From assembly GCF_000425665.1 (NCBI RefSeq), contig NZ_KE384431.1:1-32396 (forward strand): a DNA stretch of 32,396 nt, in the 5' to 3' direction. The notes under the pieces are model-generated. The model had not been told where the DNA came from, ran no database searches, and worked only from the letters and a program-made list of their open reading frames with translations. The position numbers and the translations under genes are program-made. The stretch comes from Gemella cuniculi DSM 15828 (lineage in GTDB: Bacteria; Bacillota; Bacilli; Staphylococcales; Gemellaceae). Positions 1 through 6,705 of this stretch are shown piece by piece (the first letter of the stretch is position 1; every line of letters starts with the position of its first letter).

Positions 1-132
1 TCCGTGATGTTTTTGTCGTTATTAACATTTTACACGATTGTTCTTTATGAGTCTTTTTTTATGTCTTACTGTTGCATTTTATTTTACAACTTATCAATTA
101 AAAACAAAGGATTTAGGGATTTATTGAAATAA
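1..132 (+). CDS. C-terminal end of a membrane protein (5' truncated by window edge)
   Basis: The first frame is open from base 1 to a TAA at 130-132, giving 43 residues with no start inside the window. The residues are strongly hydrophobic and aromatic for about 32 positions, with two Cys side by side, then end in a short Lys/Arg-containing tail (KNKGFRDLLK). That fits the last membrane segment and cytoplasmic tail of an integral membrane protein. The piece is too short to name a family. A chance open frame of this length is possible in AT-rich DNA, but the hydrophobic-then-basic composition argues for a real gene end. A perfect AT palindrome at 155-170 follows, without a T-tract. Confidence 0.5.
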   Translation, partial: SVMFLSLLTFYTIVLYESFFMSYCCILFYNLSIKNKGFRDLLK

Positions 133-370
133 ATAGTAAAATTTAAAACTTTATCTTTTATATATAAAAGAGTAAAAAATAAAGTTAAGAAAATATATTA
201 TTTCATTTTGAATTTCTAAAATTAAGGTAATAAAAAAAATATAATTTTCCATGTTAATTTACCTTCTTTCGTTTATTATAAAATGTATTATATTATAAAT
301 TGTAAGAAATATCAAATAACAAGAACATAAAGTAGAATGGATATAGTTTATATTCTAATTGTTATGTTAG
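133..370. other. AT-rich intergenic region, no gene seen
   Basis: This stretch between the truncated membrane-protein tail and the glyS terminator has stops in all frames and no ORF with a ribosome binding site. The only structure noted is a 16-bp palindrome of A/T with outer C/G pairs at 155-170, flanked by short complementary segments (CTTTAT / ATAAAG). It could be a weak transcript end for the upstream gene. Confidence 0.5.
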
Positions 371-424
371 AAAAAATAACCTAGAAAAAATTTAATTTTA
401 TAAATTCTTCCTAAGTTATTTTTT
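371..424 (-). terminator. Intrinsic terminator of glyS
   Basis: AAAAAATAAC at 371-380 is complementary to GTTATTTTTT at 415-424, and the stem continues inward with one mismatch (CTAG / CTAA). Read on the minus strand it lies 6 nt beyond the glyS stop codon, and the stem runs into a T-tract. The A-tract on the other arm means it could also work on the plus strand. Confidence 0.6.
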
Positions 425-429
425 AAGTA

Positions 430-1803
430 TTAAAATTTTATTTTGGTATCTATATATTGTTTTAATTCAGAAATAGGTAAACGAGTTTGCCCCATTGTAT
501 CCCTATCACGAACGGTTACCATACCATCATTTTCTGATTCAAAATCATAAGTAATGCAGAATGGAGTACCAATTTCATCTTGACGTCTATAACGTTTTCC
601 AATAGAACCAGTTTCATCAAAATCAACCATAAAATCACATGAAAGTTGGTTATATACTTCGATAGCTTTATCGCTAAGTTTTTTAGATAGCGGTAAAATA
701 GCTGCCTTATACGGTGCAAGTGCTGGATGGAAGTTTAATACAGTACGTACATCTCCTTCTCCAACTTGTTCTTCTTTGTACGCATTACATAAAAATGCAA
801 GTAGAACTCTATCAACTCCAACAGATGGTTCTATACAATATGGAATATATTTTTCTTTAGTAATTAAATCTTGATAAGTAAGATCTTGCCCAGAATGTTC
901 CATATGCTGTTTTAAATCATAATCTGTTCTAGATGCTATTCCCCAAAGTTCACCCCAACCAAATGGAAATTTAAATTCAATATCAGTAGTTGCATTTGAA
1001 TAATGAGAAAGTTCTTCTTTATCATGATCACGAAGACGAATGTTTTCTTTATTCATTCCTAACTCTAATAACCAATTTTCACAAGTATTTTTCCAAGAAG
1101 TGTGCCAATTCAATTCTGTTCCAGGCTCACAGAAAAATTCTAATTCCATTTGCTCAAACTCACGAGTTCTAAAAATAAAATTACCTGGTGTAATTTCATT
1201 ACGGAACGATTTACCAATTTGACCAATACCAAATGGCAATTTTTTTCTCATACTACGCTGAACATTCTTAAAATTAACAAAAATTCCTTGTGCAGTTTCG
1301 GGACGTAGGTAAATTTCACTAGTAGCATTTTCCACAACCCCTTGATTAGTTTTAAACATTAGGTTAAATTGTCTGATATTTGTAAAATCATGATTATCAC
1401 ATTCAGGACATTTTATATTTTCACGTTTTATAATATTTTCTAATTCTTCAAAAGGAAGTCCATCTACGACAATATCCTCATTTTTCTCATTGAAATAATA
1501 TTCCTCAATAAGTTTATCAGCACGAAGACGTGATTTACAAACTTTACAATCCATCATAGGATCGCTAAAATTTCCAATATGTCCAGATGCTTCCCAAGTA
1601 CGAGGATTCATGAAAATTGCGGCATCTAATCCAACATTATAAGGTGATTCCTGTATAAATTTTTTCCACCATGCCTTTTTAATATTATTTTTCAATTCGA
1701 TTCCAAGTGGTCCATAATCCCAAGTATTAGCTAATCCACCATAAATTTCAGAACCTTGAAATACAAAACCTCTATTTTTTGCTAAAGATAAGATTTTTTC
1801 CAT
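430..1803 (-). CDS. glyS: Glycyl-tRNA synthetase, homodimeric type
   Basis: Class II aminoacyl-tRNA synthetase that charges tRNA-Gly with glycine in the cytoplasm. The 457-residue length fits the single-chain alpha2 enzyme (as in Staphylococcus) and not the alpha/beta GlyQ+GlyS type. The N-terminus carries the family signature with GSEIYGG and WDYGPLG. Two Cys pairs, C86/C89 and C132/C135, look like a zinc site. Motif 2 (FRNEI, about residues 200-204, then [14 protein letters not shown]) and motif 3 ([12 protein letters not shown]) form the catalytic core, and the C-terminal anticodon-binding domain follows. The start ATG is preceded by a full AAGGAGG. It stands alone on the minus strand behind a glycine T-box leader, so expression should rise when uncharged tRNA-Gly accumulates. 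The product is certain; some databases use glyQS as the symbol. Confidence 0.97.
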   Translation of the reverse strand: MEKILSLAKNRGFVFQGSEIYGGLANTWDYGPLGIELKNNIKKAWWKKFIQESPYNVGLDAAIFMNPRTWEASGHIGNFSDPMMDCKVCKSRLRADKLIEEYYFNEKNEDIVVDGLPFEELENIIKRENIKCPECDNHDFTNIRQFNLMFKTNQGVVENATSEIYLRPETAQGIFVNFKNVQRSMRKKLPFGIGQIGKSFRNEITPGNFIFRTREFEQMELEFFCEPGTELNWHTSWKNTCENWLLELGMNKENIRLRDHDKEELSHYSNATTDIEFKFPFGWGELWGIASRTDYDLKQHMEHSGQDLTYQDLITKEKYIPYCIEPSVGVDRVLLAFLCNAYKEEQVGEGDVRTVLNFHPALAPYKAAILPLSKKLSDKAIEVYNQLSCDFMVDFDETGSIGKRYRRQDEIGTPFCITYDFESENDGMVTVRDRDTMGQTRLPISELKQYIDTKIKF

Positions 1804-1814
1804 TGTTTTTCCTC

Positions 1815-1980
1815 CTTAAAATAAAATATCCCTAGACATACACAACGTATATCTAGGGACGAAATAATTTCCGCGGTTCCACCCTAATTAGTAAAACTCA
1901 TCTTTTTAATATAACAATGTAATTTAATAATGCCAATAAGATTGCTGTACTTTCACCGACAACAGCTCGCTAATATATAT
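1815..1980 (-). promoter_or_regulatory. T-box leader (glycine specific) of glyS
   Basis: On the minus strand the T-box core AGGGTGGAACCGCGG occupies 1871-1885. Its UGGA (1878-1881) can pair with a tRNA 3' UCCA end, which fits the U discriminator of tRNA-Gly. TAGGG of the T-box (1882-1886) can pair with CCCTA in the 5' arm of the terminator at 1829-1859, giving the expected antiterminator alternative. Upstream is a short Stem I-like part with a GCTGT/ACAGC helix, and a GGC triplet (1932-1934) downstream of it that is a candidate Gly specifier. The leader is compact, about 175 nt from promoter to start codon. The T-box identity is certain; the exact specifier position is inferred. Confidence 0.92.
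1817..1859 (-). terminator. T-box regulated attenuator hairpin of glyS
   Basis: The outer arms TCCCTAGA and TCTAGGGA are perfectly complementary (1829-1859), with ATAC/GTAT continuing the stem inside, and a T-rich tract follows on the minus strand before the glyS ribosome binding site. It is mutually exclusive with the T-box antiterminator. Confidence 0.88.
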
Positions 1981-1984
1981 AAAC

Positions 1985-2013
1985 ATTCTAACACTTAAAT
2001 AAAAAAGATGCAA
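1985..2013 (-). promoter_or_regulatory. Sigma-A promoter of glyS
   Basis: On the minus strand a -35 box TTGCAT (2008-2013) and a -10 box TAGAAT (1985-1990) are 17 nt apart. The predicted start near 1978 puts the whole T-box leader in the transcript. Confidence 0.8.
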
Positions 2014-2097
2014 GGGTGTTTGTTAAAAAATTAGAAAATAATTTATAAAATGTAAAATAAAATTTAGTAATAAATAAAAGGAAGATAGAAAATAAAG

Positions 2098-2132
2098 ATA
2101 ATGTATTAGATGGATAAAATACATTATTTTTC
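2098..2132. terminator. Orphan terminator-like hairpin
   Basis: ATAATGTATT (2098-2107) and AATACATTAT (2118-2127) form a perfect 10-bp stem with a 10-nt loop, followed by TTTTCT on the plus strand. No plus-strand gene ends nearby, because glyS diverges leftward from 1985, so it may insulate the divergent promoters or be a relic. Confidence 0.4.
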
Positions 2133-2264
2133 TACCTGTGTTTTATGATAGTTCTTAACATATATTTAGAAAAATAAAATAATTTAAAGGGTTATTTAGG
2201 TCCTAAGAATTAAGAATAAAGAGTATTGTATTTTTTTGAGAAATTACTGTATATCATTCTCTTT

Positions 2265-2288
2265 AAATATTTTTTTAGAAAAATATTT
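2265..2288. repeat. Perfect AT inverted repeat upstream of the CPBP protease
   Basis: Two exactly complementary 10-nt arms (2265-2274 and 2279-2288) are separated by TTAG, ending about 30 nt upstream of the -35 box. All paired bases are A or T, so chance is a real possibility; it could be a protein-binding site. Confidence 0.3.
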
Positions 2289-2318
2289 AATTTTGGTATG
2301 CTAATTTATTACGATTTA

Positions 2319-2347
2319 TTGCAACTGTAAGGTAGAAATGCTATAAT
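2319..2347 (+). promoter_or_regulatory. Sigma-A promoter of the CPBP protease/MFS pair
   Basis: TTGCAA (2319-2324), a 17-nt spacer and TATAAT (2342-2347) make a near-consensus promoter 30 nt before the start codon, so the 5' leader is short. Confidence 0.85.
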
Positions 2348-2377
2348 GTATTAATATTAAATTACTAAGGAGGTCCT

Positions 2378-3070
2378 ATGAGAATTTCATTGAAAAGAGG
2401 AAATATAGTTTATCTTTTAGTAATAGGATTAGTTTATTTTATAGCAGTATTCACTATACCTAGTCTTTTACCACTTACATTAGACGTAAATCTTAAATTA
2501 AATATTGTGCTAGGATTAGCATCAGTGGCAACTATAATAATGATAAGTTATTCTTTAAAAGTAAAAAATGATATTGAATCAGGTCAAAAAAAATATGATC
2601 TTATAACATTATTTGCAATTGGGATCATTGGGTTTATAGCTATGATGATATTTCAAGTGATGATTAATTCGTTTTTACAATATTTAGCAAGATTTTTTGA
2701 ATTTCAGACATCAAGCAAAAATACAGATAACATAGTTCAGATTTTAAATTTTAAACCTATATTTGTTTTATACGTTGCTGTATTAGGGCCAATTATGGAA
2801 GAATTATTTTTCAGAAAGGCAGTATTTGGATATTTTTATGATATAATGCTAGGTAGTAAAAAATGGATAAGATTTCTAATACCAGCGTGTATAACAGGGA
2901 TAATTTTCGCAATTCCACACGATGGATTTTCTCCATTAATGATAATATACATAGCCATGTCAATGGTATTTAGCTTTTTATATTTGAAAACAAAAAGTAT
3001 AATTGCTCCAATGGCAGCACATATTTTAATGAATAGTTTGGTAGTTGCTATACAGCTATTTGTTAAATAA
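2378..3070 (+). CDS. CPBP-family (CAAX/Abi) intramembrane metalloprotease
   Basis: A 230-residue multi-spanning membrane protein carrying all three CPBP motifs: EExxxR (E141, E142, R146), FxxxH (F177, H181) and HxxxN (H215, N219). In this family the Glu and His residues are catalytic or metal-binding and lie inside the membrane. Bacterial members are linked to maturation or immunity of peptides such as bacteriocins, or to processing of membrane proteins; the substrate here cannot be told. The start is fixed by AAGGAGG 5 nt before ATG. It is followed after 19 nt by an MFS transporter, probably in the same transcript. No bacteriocin precursor is visible next to it. Confidence 0.9.
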   Translation: MRISLKRGNIVYLLVIGLVYFIAVFTIPSLLPLTLDVNLKLNIVLGLASVATIIMISYSLKVKNDIESGQKKYDLITLFAIGIIGFIAMMIFQVMINSFLQYLARFFEFQTSSKNTDNIVQILNFKPIFVLYVAVLGPIMEELFFRKAVFGYFYDIMLGSKKWIRFLIPACITGIIFAIPHDGFSPLMIIYIAMSMVFSFLYLKTKSIIAPMAAHILMNSLVVAIQLFVK

Positions 3071-3089
3071 GTTAAGTAGGAGAGGGAAG

Positions 3090-4244
3090 ATGTCGTCAAA
3101 AACGTGGTTATCAACAAATTATTTTTTACAATTTGCAGTCAACGGAGTATTTTTACCCTTTTGGATTTTATATTTAACAGGGGTAAAAAATTTAAATATT
3201 TTAGAAGCAAGTACTATTTTTTCTATGTTATATTTAGCGAGATTTTTAAGTGGAGTATTTTTGAGCCCATATTTAGTAAAAAAATATAATATGAGTTTAT
3301 CATTAAAAATTTCTATAGTAGTGGGTTTACTTTTTGCAATTAGTTATGCATTTACTAGTGATAAATTTTTACTAACTATAATAACTTTTATGTTTGGAAT
3401 GATTTATTTTACAGTGGCCCCATTAGTAGAAAGTTTAGCATCGTTATTTTTGAAAGAAGAAAATATTGATTATGGAAAGGTTAGAACATTTGGTTCGCTC
3501 AGCTTTACTTTGGTAGGTATAGCAGTAGGTGGAATAATAGGATATGTTGGAAATAATGCATTGTATTACATTTTATTATTTTTAATAGCTCTATATTTAG
3601 TGTTTATATTTTTACCACAACCAAAGTTAGTGAGTTCATTAAAAGTAGAAAAAAATACTCTTAATAAAAATGAAAAAACATATTCTTGGATATTAAAAGA
3701 TAAGAATGCCCTATTGCTTATTGTAACGATTTTTTTATATCAACTTTCACATACAGCATATAATAATTATAATGCCCTATATTTAGACAGTATGAATATA
3801 AATGCAAAATGGTTATCCGGGCTAATTTTAAATATTTCGGTAATTGCAGAAATTTTATTTTTTATTTTTTCAAAAAAGTTAGTGGGGAGAATAAAACCAA
3901 CTCATCTTCTTGTTTTTTCAGGTATAGGAGCAATAGTTCGTTGGACAGTATTGGGTGCATTTCATAATATTTATATATTTGTTGCTATGCAAACTTTGCA
4001 CTCGGTAACTTTTGCAGTCGCACATATAGCATTTATTTTAATTTTGAACAAGGGGTTTAATACAGAAAAAATAATTGATATGCAAAATCTGTATACAGCA
4101 GTTGGTTTTCAATTAAGTATGGCAGTTGGTTTATATATAATGGGTGCAATTTGGGATATTAATACATCATATGTATTTTATGTTTCAGCAATTATTGCCC
4201 TTATAGGAACGCTACTTGCGACAAGGATAAAAGAGAAAAAGTAG
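3090..4244 (+). CDS. MFS transporter, MFS_1-like (HcaT/LacY-like) family
   Basis: I place the start at ATG 3090, behind AGGAGAGGG, giving 384 residues; an in-frame ATG at 3045 would overlap the upstream gene and lacks a good ribosome binding site. The protein is almost entirely hydrophobic with about 12 predicted membrane segments. The N-terminal pattern (YFLQFAVNGVFLPFW) and the central DYGKVRTFGSLSF near residue 125 resemble the MFS_1-like group that includes phenylpropionate and nucleoside/lactose permeases. It probably works as a proton-coupled transporter in the cytoplasmic membrane. The substrate is unknown. It follows the CPBP protease by 19 nt and likely shares its promoter. No terminator is obvious; a degenerate tandem repeat begins right after the stop codon. 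Confidence 0.85.
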   Translation: MSSKTWLSTNYFLQFAVNGVFLPFWILYLTGVKNLNILEASTIFSMLYLARFLSGVFLSPYLVKKYNMSLSLKISIVVGLLFAISYAFTSDKFLLTIITFMFGMIYFTVAPLVESLASLFLKEENIDYGKVRTFGSLSFTLVGIAVGGIIGYVGNNALYYILLFLIALYLVFIFLPQPKLVSSLKVEKNTLNKNEKTYSWILKDKNALLLIVTIFLYQLSHTAYNNYNALYLDSMNINAKWLSGLILNISVIAEILFFIFSKKLVGRIKPTHLLVFSGIGAIVRWTVLGAFHNIYIFVAMQTLHSVTFAVAHIAFILILNKGFNTEKIIDMQNLYTAVGFQLSMAVGLYIMGAIWDINTSYVFYVSAIIALIGTLLATRIKEKK

Positions 4245-4246
4245 GG

Positions 4247-4458
4247 AAATATGAAAATTTTGGTTTCTACAAAACACTGCCCAATAAATCAGAATATAAA
4301 GGGTAGTTTGAGAGATATGTAAATTTTGGTTTCTACAAAACTAACAATATGTGGGGAAGAAGAAAAGGAGTTTGAGAGATATGAAAATTTTGATCTTTAT
4401 AAAACTGAACTTTGAAATAATTTTCCCACAGAAATTTGGGAGATATGTAAATTAGTTT
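4247..4458. repeat. Degenerate tandem repeat, about 65-bp period, four copies
   Basis: A block centred on GATATG(A/T)AAATTTTGGT followed by TTCTACAAAAC occurs around 4251-4274, 4317-4341, 4381-4405 and, decayed, 4445-4458. The ATG of each block starts at 4251, 4317, 4381 and 4445, giving periods of 66, 64 and 64. Copies 2 to 4 also share an upstream TTTGAGAGAT-like segment. Copies 1 and 2 are closest; copy 4 keeps only the left part. It begins at the stop codon of the MFS gene. No ORF is conserved across copies. The function is unknown. Confidence 0.75.
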
Positions 4459-4527
4459 ATGAATTTTTATTGTTTTGTATAAGATTAATAAAAATATAAT
4501 CATTCTAAAAAATAATTTCAAAATATA

Positions 4528-4556
4528 TTGACAAAATTTTAGAAAAGGTTTACAAT
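4528..4556 (+). promoter_or_regulatory. Strong sigma-A promoter of an orphan small RNA
   Basis: A consensus TTGACA (4528-4533), a 17-nt spacer and TACAAT (4551-4556). No protein gene starts within 600 nt downstream; a terminator follows about 80 nt later. Confidence 0.8.
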
Positions 4557-4562
4557 TAGAGT

Positions 4563-4672
4563 ATAGAAGAAGAGCTCCTTTAATATAACAGGAGATGAAG
4601 TAATTAATTACCTAGTTTTACGGAGCTAGGTCCATGTTCAGAGTATTCAAGCAATACTCTGAATTTTTTGTT
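4563..4672 (+). ncRNA. Putative structured small RNA or attenuated leader, about 110 nt
   Basis: The segment is bounded by a strong promoter and a strong intrinsic terminator. Within it are two local hairpins: CTCCT (4575-4579) with AGGAG (4590-4594), and ACCTAG with CTAGGT (around 4610-4631). AGCTCC (4573-4578) can instead pair with GGAGCT (4622-4627), which would open both hairpins, so two mutually exclusive folds or a pseudoknot are possible. I compared it from memory with purine, ZTP, preQ1, fluoride, guanidine, THF, SAM-III and T-box consensus motifs and it fits none. It may be a trans-acting small RNA, a riboswitch expression platform for the purine operon 520 nt downstream, or a leader for the 17-codon ORF at 4634. 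The boundaries are seen; the function is unknown. Confidence 0.6.
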
Positions 4673-4687
4673 TTAGAATTAGATTAA
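4634..4687 (+). CDS. Possible 17-aa leader peptide overlapping the terminator
   Basis: ATG at 4634 follows ACGGAG with about 8 nt spacing and reads MFRVFKQYSEFFVLELD before a TAA. Its codons run straight through the terminator hairpin at 4637-4669, the layout of a translated attenuator peptide, although no run of one regulatory amino acid stands out. The Shine-Dalgarno bases lie in the loop of the ACCTAG hairpin. The peptide may be fortuitous. Confidence 0.25.
   Translation: MFRVFKQYSEFFVLELD
4637..4669 (+). terminator. Intrinsic terminator of the orphan small RNA
   Basis: TTCAGAGTATT (4637-4647) and AATACTCTGAA (4653-4663) form a perfect 11-bp stem with the loop CAAGC, followed by six T. 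GAGTAT at 4559-4564, near the expected transcript start, could compete for the right arm. Confidence 0.88.
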
Positions 4688-5073
4688 TAGACTAAGTTAG
4701 TTAAAGATCTAGGTGCTAAATTTACAATTTAATATTAATTTTTAGAACAAAAGTAAGTGAGGAATTAGCAATTAGTATTTTAACTATTTTTCAGTAAAGA
4801 CAGATTAATATTGCAACTAATTTTAGTTATCAAAATTAAAGTTTTTTGAAAAATTTTTCTATTACTTTAAAATTCAATATTATAAGTATATATGGGATGA
4901 TTTGAAAAATAATTTTTATAAAATTGTATTTTTTGAGTTACTCCTTATTTTTTTTTGTTTGTATTTTATTTGAATTTCACAAAAAAATTTATAAAAAATT
5001 ATTTTAATGTTCACTTTTTAAAATAAAAAAAATCATTTTTTAAATTAAAATTCGATTTTCAGTAAGTTATCTC
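4688..5073. other. AT-rich spacer between the small RNA and the pur promoter
   Basis: About 390 nt of extremely A/T-rich DNA with homopolymer runs and stops in every frame. I see no gene with a ribosome binding site, no long inverted repeat and no recognisable regulatory RNA. If the small RNA at 4563 is a pur leader, read-through would cross this stretch. Confidence 0.5.
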
Positions 5074-5102
5074 TTGATTTAATTTTAACAAAGGAGTATA
5101 AT
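5074..5102 (+). promoter_or_regulatory. Promoter of the purE-D operon
   Basis: TTGATT (5074-5079), 17 nt, TATAAT (5097-5102). The predicted start near 5109 gives a leader of about 75 nt. A short palindrome GAGTTTTAAACTC lies in that leader at 5136-5148. Confidence 0.75.
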
Positions 5103-5149
5103 TTGTTTATAAACGGATTTTAATTCTTATTCTCTGAGTTTTAAACTCT

Positions 5150-5162
5150 AAAAACGAACTTT
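5150..5162 (+). promoter_or_regulatory. PurBox-like site (tentative)
   Basis: AAAAACGAACTTT matches the Firmicutes PurBox pattern (A, three A/T, CCGAAC, two A/T, T) at all but one position. It lies about 40 nt after the predicted transcript start and no properly spaced second box is seen, so a PurR role is only suggested. Confidence 0.3.
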
Positions 5163-5185
5163 AAAATGAAAAAGGAGTTGATTTT

Positions 5186-5662
5186 ATGAAAGTAGCAGTC
5201 ATTATGGGATCAAATTCGGATTATATTACAATGATAGAAACTTGTAAATTATTGGATAAATTTGAAATTCCTTATGATAAAAAAGTTGTTAGTGCACATA
5301 GAACACCAGATTTATTAGTTGAATTTTCAAAAAATGCAAAAGCAAATGGTTACTCTTTAATAATTGCAGCAGCAGGTGGAGCGGCCCATTTGCCAGGAAT
5401 GGTTGCCTCAATGACGACACTTCCTGTAATAGGTGTTCCAATAAAATCAAGTGTCTTAAGTGGGGTTGATTCTTTATACTCAATAGTTCAGATGCCTGCA
5501 GGTGTTCCTGTTTTGACAATGGCAATAGGTATTGCAGGAGCAAAAAATGCAGCAATAAGTGCACTGTCAATTTTAGGAATTATGAATGAAAAATATGCAG
5601 AAAAGTACAAAGAGTTTAAAAAAGAACAAGAACGAATAGTATTGGAAGAGATGAAATTATGA
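5186..5662 (+). CDS. purE: N5-carboxyaminoimidazole ribonucleotide mutase, PurE class I
   Basis: Converts N5-CAIR, made by PurK, to CAIR in IMP synthesis. At 158 residues it has the usual class I length. Visible signatures are GSNSD (residues 8-12), SAHRTP (36-41, with the active-site H38) and AAGGAAHLPGM (62-72, H68), then GVPIKS and the QMPAGVPV stretch. The presence of purK directly behind it supports the two-step bacterial route rather than the direct AIR carboxylase (class II). AAGGAG stands 8 nt before the ATG. It is the first gene of a tightly packed nine-gene run, and its last codon overlaps the start of purK (ATGA). Confidence 0.97.
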   Translation: MKVAVIMGSNSDYITMIETCKLLDKFEIPYDKKVVSAHRTPDLLVEFSKNAKANGYSLIIAAAGGAAHLPGMVASMTTLPVIGVPIKSSVLSGVDSLYSIVQMPAGVPVLTMAIGIAGAKNAAISALSILGIMNEKYAEKYKEFKKEQERIVLEEMKL

Positions 5663-6705
5663 TAAAAACAATTTTGCCAGGAAGTACAATAGGGATTATC
5701 GGTGGTGGCCAGCTTGGACGAATGCTTGCTATGAGTGCAAAAGAGATGGGATATAAAATTATTATTTTAGATCCTAGTACAGAATGTTGTGGGAAAATTT
5801 TTAGTGATAAATTTATAAATGCCGAGTTTAGTAATTTTGAAAAAATAGAAGAATTATGTAAATTAAGTGATGTTGTTACATTTGAATTTGAAAATATTGA
5901 TGCTACCGCACTTGCTAGATTAGAAAAAAAATATAACTTAGTTCAAAGCTCTAAGGTATTGAAAATTACACAACATAGATATTTTGAAAAAGAGTTTGCT
6001 AGAAGCTTAAATATTCCAACAGTAAAATACATATGTATAGAAGAGAATGTCAATATAGATATAAAAAAAACGTATCTTATGAAAACTTTAAGATTTGGAT
6101 ATGATGGAAAAGGGCAAAAAAGAATTTCTAAAAAAGAAGATATAGAACAACATACGATTTTGGAAGAAATTGTTTCTTTAGATAAGGAAATTTCGGTTGT
6201 AGCTGTTAAAGATAAGTTTGAAGTTCAAATAGTTGCAGTTGTGGAGAATGAACATAGAAACAATATTTTGTATCGCTCTAAAATTCCGACTTCGGCGACT
6301 AATGAACAAGAAAATTTAGCGATAGAATATACGAAAAGAATTTTAAATAATATAGATTATTATGGTGTACTTACAGTTGAATTTTTTATAAGTGATGGTA
6401 AAGTAATTTTCAACGAGATTGCACCAAGAGTTCATAATTCAGGGCATATTACTATGCAATCTGCAACTAAGAGTCAATTCAGAGCGCATATTGAAGCAAT
6501 TTGTGGGTTGAGAGTAGGAAAAATTATTAATAAAGAAACAACTCTTTATAATATACTAGGACAAGATGAAGAGTATTTTAAAAATTTAATTACAAAAAAA
6601 CAAGGTTATTTACATCTTTACGAAAAAGAGCCACGAAAAAATAGAAAAATTGGTCATATTAACTTTTACGGAGATATACATTTAGGAGGGCATAATGAGG
6701 AATAA
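5659..6705 (+). CDS. purK: N5-carboxyaminoimidazole ribonucleotide synthase, PurK
   Basis: An ATP-grasp enzyme that makes N5-CAIR from AIR, bicarbonate and ATP, feeding PurE. The 348 residues start with the Rossmann-like IGIIGGGQLGRMLAMSAKE, followed by the ATP-grasp core with KTLRFGYDGKGQ and the metal-binding end FNEIAPRVHNSGHIT. The length is slightly short for the family (about 350-390), mainly in the C-terminal part. The start overlaps the purE stop by 4 nt, and the end overlaps purL by 11 nt, so translation is probably coupled. Confidence 0.96.
   Translation: MIKTILPGSTIGIIGGGQLGRMLAMSAKEMGYKIIILDPSTECCGKIFSDKFINAEFSNFEKIEELCKLSDVVTFEFENIDATALARLEKKYNLVQSSKVLKITQHRYFEKEFARSLNIPTVKYICIEENVNIDIKKTYLMKTLRFGYDGKGQKRISKKEDIEQHTILEEIVSLDKEISVVAVKDKFEVQIVAVVENEHRNNILYRSKIPTSATNEQENLAIEYTKRILNNIDYYGVLTVEFFISDGKVIFNEIAPRVHNSGHITMQSATKSQFRAHIEAICGLRVGKIINKETTLYNILGQDEEYFKNLITKKQGYLHLYEKEPRKNRKIGHINFYGDIHLGGHNEE

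Noticed and set aside
3045-3089. Upstream in-frame ATG of the MFS transporter
   Set aside because: It lies inside the protease gene without a ribosome binding site and adds polar residues; ATG 3090 has AGGAGAGGG.
4247-4458. CRISPR array
   Set aside because: Only four poorly conserved copies with no distinct repeat/spacer boundary and no cas genes.
4333-4521. 62-codon minus-strand ORF in the repeat region
   Set aside because: It crosses the degenerate tandem repeat, has no convincing Shine-Dalgarno, and reflects chance openness of AT-rich DNA.
4563-4672. Known riboswitch (purine, ZTP, preQ1, fluoride, guanidine, THF)
   Set aside because: None of the conserved core motifs of these classes, as I remember them, is present.
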